20,646 nucleotides of DNA, taken from Fragilaria crotonensis (Eukaryota; Bacillariophyta; Fragilariophyceae; Fragilariales; Fragilariaceae). The position numbers and the translations under genes were made by a program. The notes beneath the pieces are model-generated. The model was not told the DNA's origin, ran no database searches, and saw nothing but the letters and a program-made list of their open reading frames with translations. The stretch lies in NCBI GenBank assembly GCA_022925895.1, contig JAKSYS010000830.1, positions 1 to 20,646 of the forward strand, read 5' to 3'. Of the stretch, positions 16,482 through 20,646 are shown piece by piece; within the stretch, counting starts at the first letter, position 1; each line of letters begins with the position of its first letter.

Positions 16482-16871
16482 CCCTCCGTCCGGGGTTAGA
16501 CCCGATCTTAGCAAGGACACAGTGTGTTGAAATTGAAAGAAAGTTGAAAGTGAACAGAACACGGTTCGACGGTCGTGTCGCTTGCCTAAGGCCGTTCATT
16601 ACAGTACAACACAACAATATCAAAACTGTACTCCTGTTTTGTTTTTGTGAAAAACTTGCCCCAAACAGGTTAAGAAAACAACAACAAAAATGTGAAATCA
16701 GTTTTGAAAAGCCCAAAGAAATGACCTACCTCCGACAGAACTGAACTTCAGTTTTGTTAGATTTACTTGAAAACAAAACAGCAACAAAACTACTTCAGAC
16801 TCCTGAAATCGTGTCAAAATCAACCCATCACCACCTATTTGGATATGCCTCCTTGTCAAAAAATTCAGCAA

Positions 16872-17650
16872 TCACATCATAGTCATTCTTGGTAGAATGG
16901 TCGCCTTCAAACAAACTGTATGATACTTGCGTCTGATGACTTGATTCCACACATCAGAACATCGACTTCTGTTGCCCCTTAGCACCTCCTCACCCGTGTC
17001 TTTTGCACGAATGAAGAAATTCTCCTTCAAGAACTTGGTCACATAACATTCAAACGGGTTAAGTTTCTCATCCTGCTTATAGTGAAGACATGAGATCTCC
17101 TCCTTCACACATTCAATATCCAATACGCTTACTTAATTCTCCCGTCCTGTCATAATGAGCAACCAATGCAAGCCAGGCCTTCATGCCATTGGGTGCCCGA
17201 TTGTAGTCTTGGATCCAAATCCAGGCGTCCGACTTGATACATGCCGCTTTCAACATGTTACATACGAGTTTGTTGCCACACTTGAAATTCTCACCTTCAA
17301 GTGGCATCTGGTACATGAGCTCCCTCCTCTTTCTCATCGAAGGTACAATCCTTGTCAACATCCTGACAAACAACATAGATGATTGGGACTTTTGCTGCTC
17401 CCATGGTCACACTCAACTTATTGCTGACAAATGCAACCTGCCAAGCGTCCCATCCAAAATCAGTTTGACACTTACCGGGATCAATGAGATCCATGTCGAT
17501 CTTTTCAAAGTTATGCTCTGCTCCTTTCCTTTGCAAGGTGGACTTAACCTCATCCTCGGTTCACATTTTGGGGTCAACAGTCATGTTCCTCTCATGGTGG
17601 TCCTTAATCCAATACACAAGCGCCTGAATTCTCTTAATTTGTATGGTCAG
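16872..17650 (-). pseudogene. Copia-type gag remnant, second element
   Basis: Read right to left: YWIKDHHERNMTVDPKM, a TGA where the family has Trp, TEDEVKSTLQRKGAEHNFEK, IDPGKCQTDFGWDAWQVAFV and MGAAKVPIIYVV. After a shift come ELMYQMPLEGENFKCGNKLV, AACIKSDAWIWIQDYNRAP and KAWLALVAHYDRTGELSKRI. After another shift, near 17120, come ECVKEEISCLHYKQDEKLNP and FECYVTKFLKENF. This is a gag of the type with a WLALVAHYDG-GEL-KRI block seen in diatom copia elements, and it differs from the gag at 10172. No pol or LTR accompanies it, so it is an isolated piece. Its 5' end adjoins the MULE-like piece on the other strand. Confidence 0.7.
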
Positions 17651-17698
17651 AATTGCCTTTCAACATTGCAAAGGTGTCAACAATTGTGGTAGACACAA

Positions 17699-17965
17699 TT
17701 GCTTTTGATAGAAAAAAAGCCTCCTCCAGCAAGAGTCAAGAGACAAGCTGGTAGACCAAAAGTGAAACGATACCGCAGAAAAAGTGAACTCTCTGACCCA
17801 TCAAAGTTGCCAATTGTGTGTTCCAAATGTAATGAGCACGGACATCATCGCCGAACATGTAGAATGAAACCAAAGGTGGTTCTAACAAAGGTTGCTGACT
17901 ATAGGCAAGAAAAGCTCTTAAAGAAGTTCAAGTTGCATGTATATGTGATGTTGTGTTGCTCCTGA
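17699..17965 (+). pseudogene. MULE-like transposase C-terminal tail with CCHC zinc knuckle
   Basis: The frame reads PPPARVKRQAGRPKVKRYRR, a basic AT-hook-like GRP stretch, then CSKCNEHGHHRRTC, an exact C-x2-C-x4-H-x4-C zinc knuckle. A GRPKKKR stretch followed by a CCHC knuckle is the standard C-terminus of Mutator-like (MULE) transposases, where it helps bind nucleic acid. The catalytic domain and SWIM finger are absent, as the piece begins directly next to an unrelated gag fragment. It could also belong to another knuckle protein, but the GRP-basic-knuckle order favours MULE. Confidence 0.62.
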
Positions 17966-18500
17966 TCATGCAGAACAGCTACTTTGTGATGTTATTGTGT
18001 TGTGTTGGTGTCAAAAAAAGATGGTCGATGCACGTTTGTACAGCAGTGTATACTAGGGACTGGCACGTCAAGCCCCAAAAATCTGAAGACGTATGACTTT
18101 GTGACCAGAATGTACTGTACCCACGAGCACACCTATGGCCACATAATTCCTCACATCAACAAGCCAAGACTTGTTGATAGAATAACACAGCTTATTTCAT
18201 CTGTGGGAATCAAATGACAAAGCTAAGCAATGGGTGAGATCCTCACCTTTGAAAGTGTGTCAATGTTGTGGCGTTCGGGTATGATAATTTGCGAGGAGCA
18301 GAAATTGCGGCACCTTCCAAACGGGTGCAAATTGCAACAGGCGTTATTGCAAGTTATTGCAAATCGTGTAAAAGTAGATTAAAAGTTAGCTATATTACAG
18401 CAGATAACAGGTGTTTTCCATTTTAGGAATAGATAAGAGGTGCAATAGCAATTTCCCCTTAAAAACTATTGTCAGCGTCATGCTGCAGCTACCATCCAGC
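17966..18500. other. No recognised gene
   Basis: One 71-codon open frame on + (18002-18217) contains KTYDFVTRMYCTHEHTYGHI with several His and Cys but matches nothing I know. ATTGCAA words cluster at 18331-18365. The last about 28 bases share CAGCGTCATGCTG with the 3' flank of the other ubiquitin-system gene. Confidence 0.4.
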
Positions 18501-18815
18501 CTAGGCATCGAACCTCGGCCAAGCATTCCAATTCGGGTTTGTCCATTGGCATTGAGGGCACTCGTTCCTTTTGCGTTGTTGTCGCCTACCATTTGCATCG
18601 ATAAAGGTGAATACATCGTTGTGGGCAGCCATGTCGTTGCATGCGTATTTTTCAAACGGTCCGTATCCACAGCTTGGATTGCCGCATCTGCGAAGATCCA
18701 AGCCCCGTAGAGATTTCCTCGTAGCTTTTTCCTCTTTACGACGGGCTGCTTCCAGCCGTTCTTGTTCTTGGCGAAGGCGCTCAGCTTCCGCCGCACGTTC
18801 TTCTTCCCAAGCGCT
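18501..18815 (-). CDS. Paralogue segment 3: charged coil and RING2-like zinc tail
   Basis: From EEERAAEAERLRQEQERLEA onward the original frame resumes and reaches the native stop at 18501. It contains LRRCGNPSCGYGPFEK, YACNDMAAHN, NECPQCQWTNPNW and PRFDA. The two C-x2-C or C-x4-C pairs plus C and H give a full set of zinc ligands, and the CNDM position corresponds to the catalytic Cys site of RBR RING2 domains (inference). This copy shows the intact tail that is shifted in the gene at 3937. Confidence 0.72.
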   Translation of the reverse strand, partial: SAWEEERAAEAERLRQEQERLEAARRKEEKATRKSLRGLDLRRCGNPSCGYGPFEKYACNDMAAHNDVFTFIDANGRRQQRKRNECPQCQWTNPNWNAWPRFDA

Positions 18816-19365
18816 TTCGTCGCAGCTCAGCAGCCGCTCGTCGGGCAATTCGCTCTTGGCGAAGACGTTCTTCCTCCTCCGCCGTAGCTTGTGCATTCGC
18901 CACATCCCGATGCAAAGTCACTATTTCGTCTTCCAGTCTCTCCACACGACTTTGCAACTGTTGACGAAGACTCGCATAATAGTCATCTAGCGCGCGTTCT
19001 GATTCAAGTCGTGCAAGTTCCAGAATATTGCGAAGGACTAGAACTTGATGCCGGATCCGATCAGAGGGATAATGGAGGTCAAGGGGAAGTGCGATAACTT
19101 CTTCAATGCCGATTGTCCCAATAGCAGCCAAGTCTGAGATTGCAATCTCTGCTGCCGTTGCATTCAAGGAGGGTAAAATCACTTCAATATAGTCAATCCC
19201 TGCCGAAGCTTGATTTGAAGGTGCCATCACGTCACCCCTCGAGGCATCACCGGCAGAGGATGTCGATTTTCTGCTGGTGAAGGGCATGAGCAAGATCCGA
19301 GTAAGCGAGCCGGCGAAGGTGAGACCAAGGAAGCCCTGCTTTTCATTTTGATCTTCACACACGTT
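18816..19365 (-). CDS. Paralogue segment 2: middle coiled coil
   Basis: Continues in a new frame with CEDQNEKQGFLGLTFAGSL, MPFTSRKS, a Ser-rich linker shorter than in the first gene, AISDLAAIGTIGIEEVIALP, LESERALDDYYASLRQQLQ and EERLRQERIARRAAAELRRK. The extra G near 18815 then throws the frame, and the frame stops at 18781. Confidence 0.72.
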
Positions 19366-20646
19366 TCACCGGCACTGGTACAAGGGCATAACGCTGGCAC
19401 TGGAAGTGCACGGCTTTGTTGTCGCTGCTCGAGTTCTTCCTTCGCCTGCATCAATTCAAGGGACAGTTGGTCATATCTGTGTGATAGCTCGCTAACTTTC
19501 ATGGAAAACACATGGTCATGCTCGTTGGAAGGACCCTTCTGTATCAAGGCATCATGTTCCGCCATGGCAGCAGCACATCTACATTCCAAATCCTGAATCT
19601 GCTCCGTCGTCACTTCGGATGTGGAAGTTTCCTCGCCGACGTTGAATTCTCTTGCTTCCAAGGACATGGCAACACCGAGGTCTACCATTGCTTCATTAAG
19701 CTGATAATCTAGGAGGGAGCCTCTAATCGTACCTTCCTCTGTGGTCCAATCAATGGAATTCAATTCCGTGCTGATTTCTGATATCCTTGTTTGCAAACGC
19801 TGTTCATCTGGAGTTGAAGAATCTGACGCAGGCATTCTTTCGTCCAAATCAGATTCATCATGGTCTGTTCTGGCAGCGGCTTTGGCGTGCTGTTGAGCTT
19901 GGAGAATTTGGTTCTCAAGTGTTAGCCTTATCTGCTGGAGCTCCTCGATTCGCTGACTCAAGACTTCGGCATCCGTTACAAATGATTGATGGACACGGTA
20001 GTGAAGAATTTGATGTTGGAGTTCCGTTTTTTCATCCATGAGAGAAGCAAAGAACTGTTTCAAAGCTTCGCCAATTTCTTCCACCAACCGAGATTCGTCG
20101 CTGCCTGGTTCTGCGGCAGATCGTGTGCTCACGACACGTAGAATCTGCAAAGTGCATTCTGGACAGATCGCATGATCGTCATCCAAAGCATCAGTGTCTC
20201 TAGAGTTCGCGTCCTTAACATGGAATACAAGACAGTCGGAGCATAGAATCTGTGTGCATCGGGCACATGCCCCTTGACTCGATGTCTGAAGTCGAGTTCG
20301 ACAGCAACTGTTGCAACACCTTGGAATCGACACTTGTTCACGGACAAGTCGCTCCCAGTCACTCGGGCAAAGTGCAACTGCAACCCCTAGATAGAAATGA
20401 CCTTCACGATTGTACGCTTGACGTTGAATCACCACTGCGTTGGAGTCCATACTAACCACAGCTGTTGGTTCGGACTCATTTTGACTACTTTCGTGAGTAC
20501 TCTGAAGGGTTGAATGAGAATTGACCTGCTCTCGTCGTTCCTGTGCAAGTCTTGCCTTTTCCTCACGTCGCTGTCTCCAATCCTCAAGCTCACCATCCTG
20601 AAGGGGGATCTGACCCGACTCAGCAAGAAGTTGAACCAGTCGATCA
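19366..20646 (-). CDS. Paralogue segment 1: FYVE-like finger and coiled coil
   Basis: Open from the window edge. GELEDWRQRREEKARLAQER and STLQSTHESSQ mirror the first gene. The finger has RCCNSC, CARC, CSDC and CPEC (about 20148-20330), the same eight cysteines, after GHFYLGVAVALCPSDWER. A coiled coil follows, then ISEISTELNSIDWTTEEG and LECRCAAAMAEHDAL. Codons beyond GETC near 19368 are off-frame and stop at 19227. The start is not visible; the GTG at 20459 and the in-frame ATG at 20450 are internal and not proposed as starts. Confidence 0.75.

Larger units (their letters stand above)
16019..16860. other. AT-rich non-coding stretch with hairpins, no recognised gene
   Basis: It holds the hairpins at 16323-16338 and 16441-16481 and a weak AACAAAAC/GTTTTGTT foldback (16745-16797). 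Open frames on both strands around 16444-16744 overlap each other and carry no motif, so they look like chance. Confidence 0.45.
18501..20646 (-). pseudogene. Paralogue of the multidomain ubiquitin-system gene, C-terminal part, 5' end outside window
   Basis: It matches the C-terminal two-fifths of the gene at 3937-9216 from just after its U-box to the end: linker, FYVE-like finger, coiled coils and RING2-like tail, in the same orientation. The frame is open to the window edge, starting DRLVQLLAESGQ, so whether it has protease domains and a U-box cannot be seen. It ends at a TAG (18501-18503) after PRFDA, which appears to be the original ending. Two frameshifts interrupt it: a GT too many in GTGTGTG near 19365 and a G too many in TTGGG near 18815. 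Neither is shared with the other copy. It lacks the 35-residue repeat expansion of the other gene. Confidence 0.75.

Noticed and set aside
16444..16744. Overlapping open frames on both strands
   Set aside because: No recognisable motif, AT-rich low-complexity bases, and both strands equally open; most likely chance.
18002..18217. His/Cys-containing 71-codon frame as a new zinc-finger gene
   Set aside because: No regular ligand spacing, no homologue recognised, and it sits in transposon debris.
3937..20646. Programmed ribosomal frameshifting
   Set aside because: Shift sites differ between the paralogues, and the other copy keeps a continuous frame at each one; no shared slippery site plus structure was seen.

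Overview
The window reads as a stretch of a eukaryotic nuclear genome, most likely a diatom or other stramenopile. That assignment rests on protein resemblance: a Ty1/copia pol of the type common in diatoms, a PIF/Harbinger two-gene transposon, a tyrosine-recombinase gene of the type abundant in diatom genomes, and a large ubiquitin-system gene with very long open frames. No bacterial operon, ribosome-binding site, rRNA, tRNA or CRISPR array was seen. Species cannot be named from the sequence.

Layout. 1-2064: right-hand part of a decayed PIF/Harbinger element, with the transposase on + and the Myb-like accessory gene on -, tail to tail, ending in a GAGCATC-type terminus next to TTA. 2065-2470: short palindromes and a perfect 106-bp direct repeat. 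About 2461-3560: dead tyrosine recombinase gene (+). 3560-3936: nothing recognised. 3937-9216 (-): the main gene, in three frames. Read through its frameshifts it encodes a ubiquitin-like N-terminus, a UIM-like helix, a papain-like cysteine-protease domain duplicated in tandem (397 codons per unit), a U-box, a FYVE-like eight-cysteine finger, long coiled coils and a C-terminal RING2-like zinc module. 9217-9562: its upstream region. 9563-15260: a degraded Ty1/copia retrotransposon (+) with diverged LTRs and identifiable gag, protease, integrase, reverse transcriptase and RNase H remnants. 15261-16860: AT-rich, no recognised gene, with diverged duplicates and hairpins. 16872-17650 (-): a second copia-type gag remnant. 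17699-17965 (+): zinc-knuckle tail of a MULE-like transposase. 18501-20646 (-): a paralogue of the main gene, same orientation, running off the right edge.

Function. The host content is a tandem pair of ubiquitin-system genes. The full copy would join a ubiquitin-cleaving type of domain (DUB-like, inferred), a ubiquitin-binding type of helix and a U-box (E3 type) on one chain. Both copies carry small frameshifts at different places, so they are either recent pseudogenes or affected by sequence error. The rest of the window is transposon debris of at least five families, which fits a fast-turnover, repeat-rich region.
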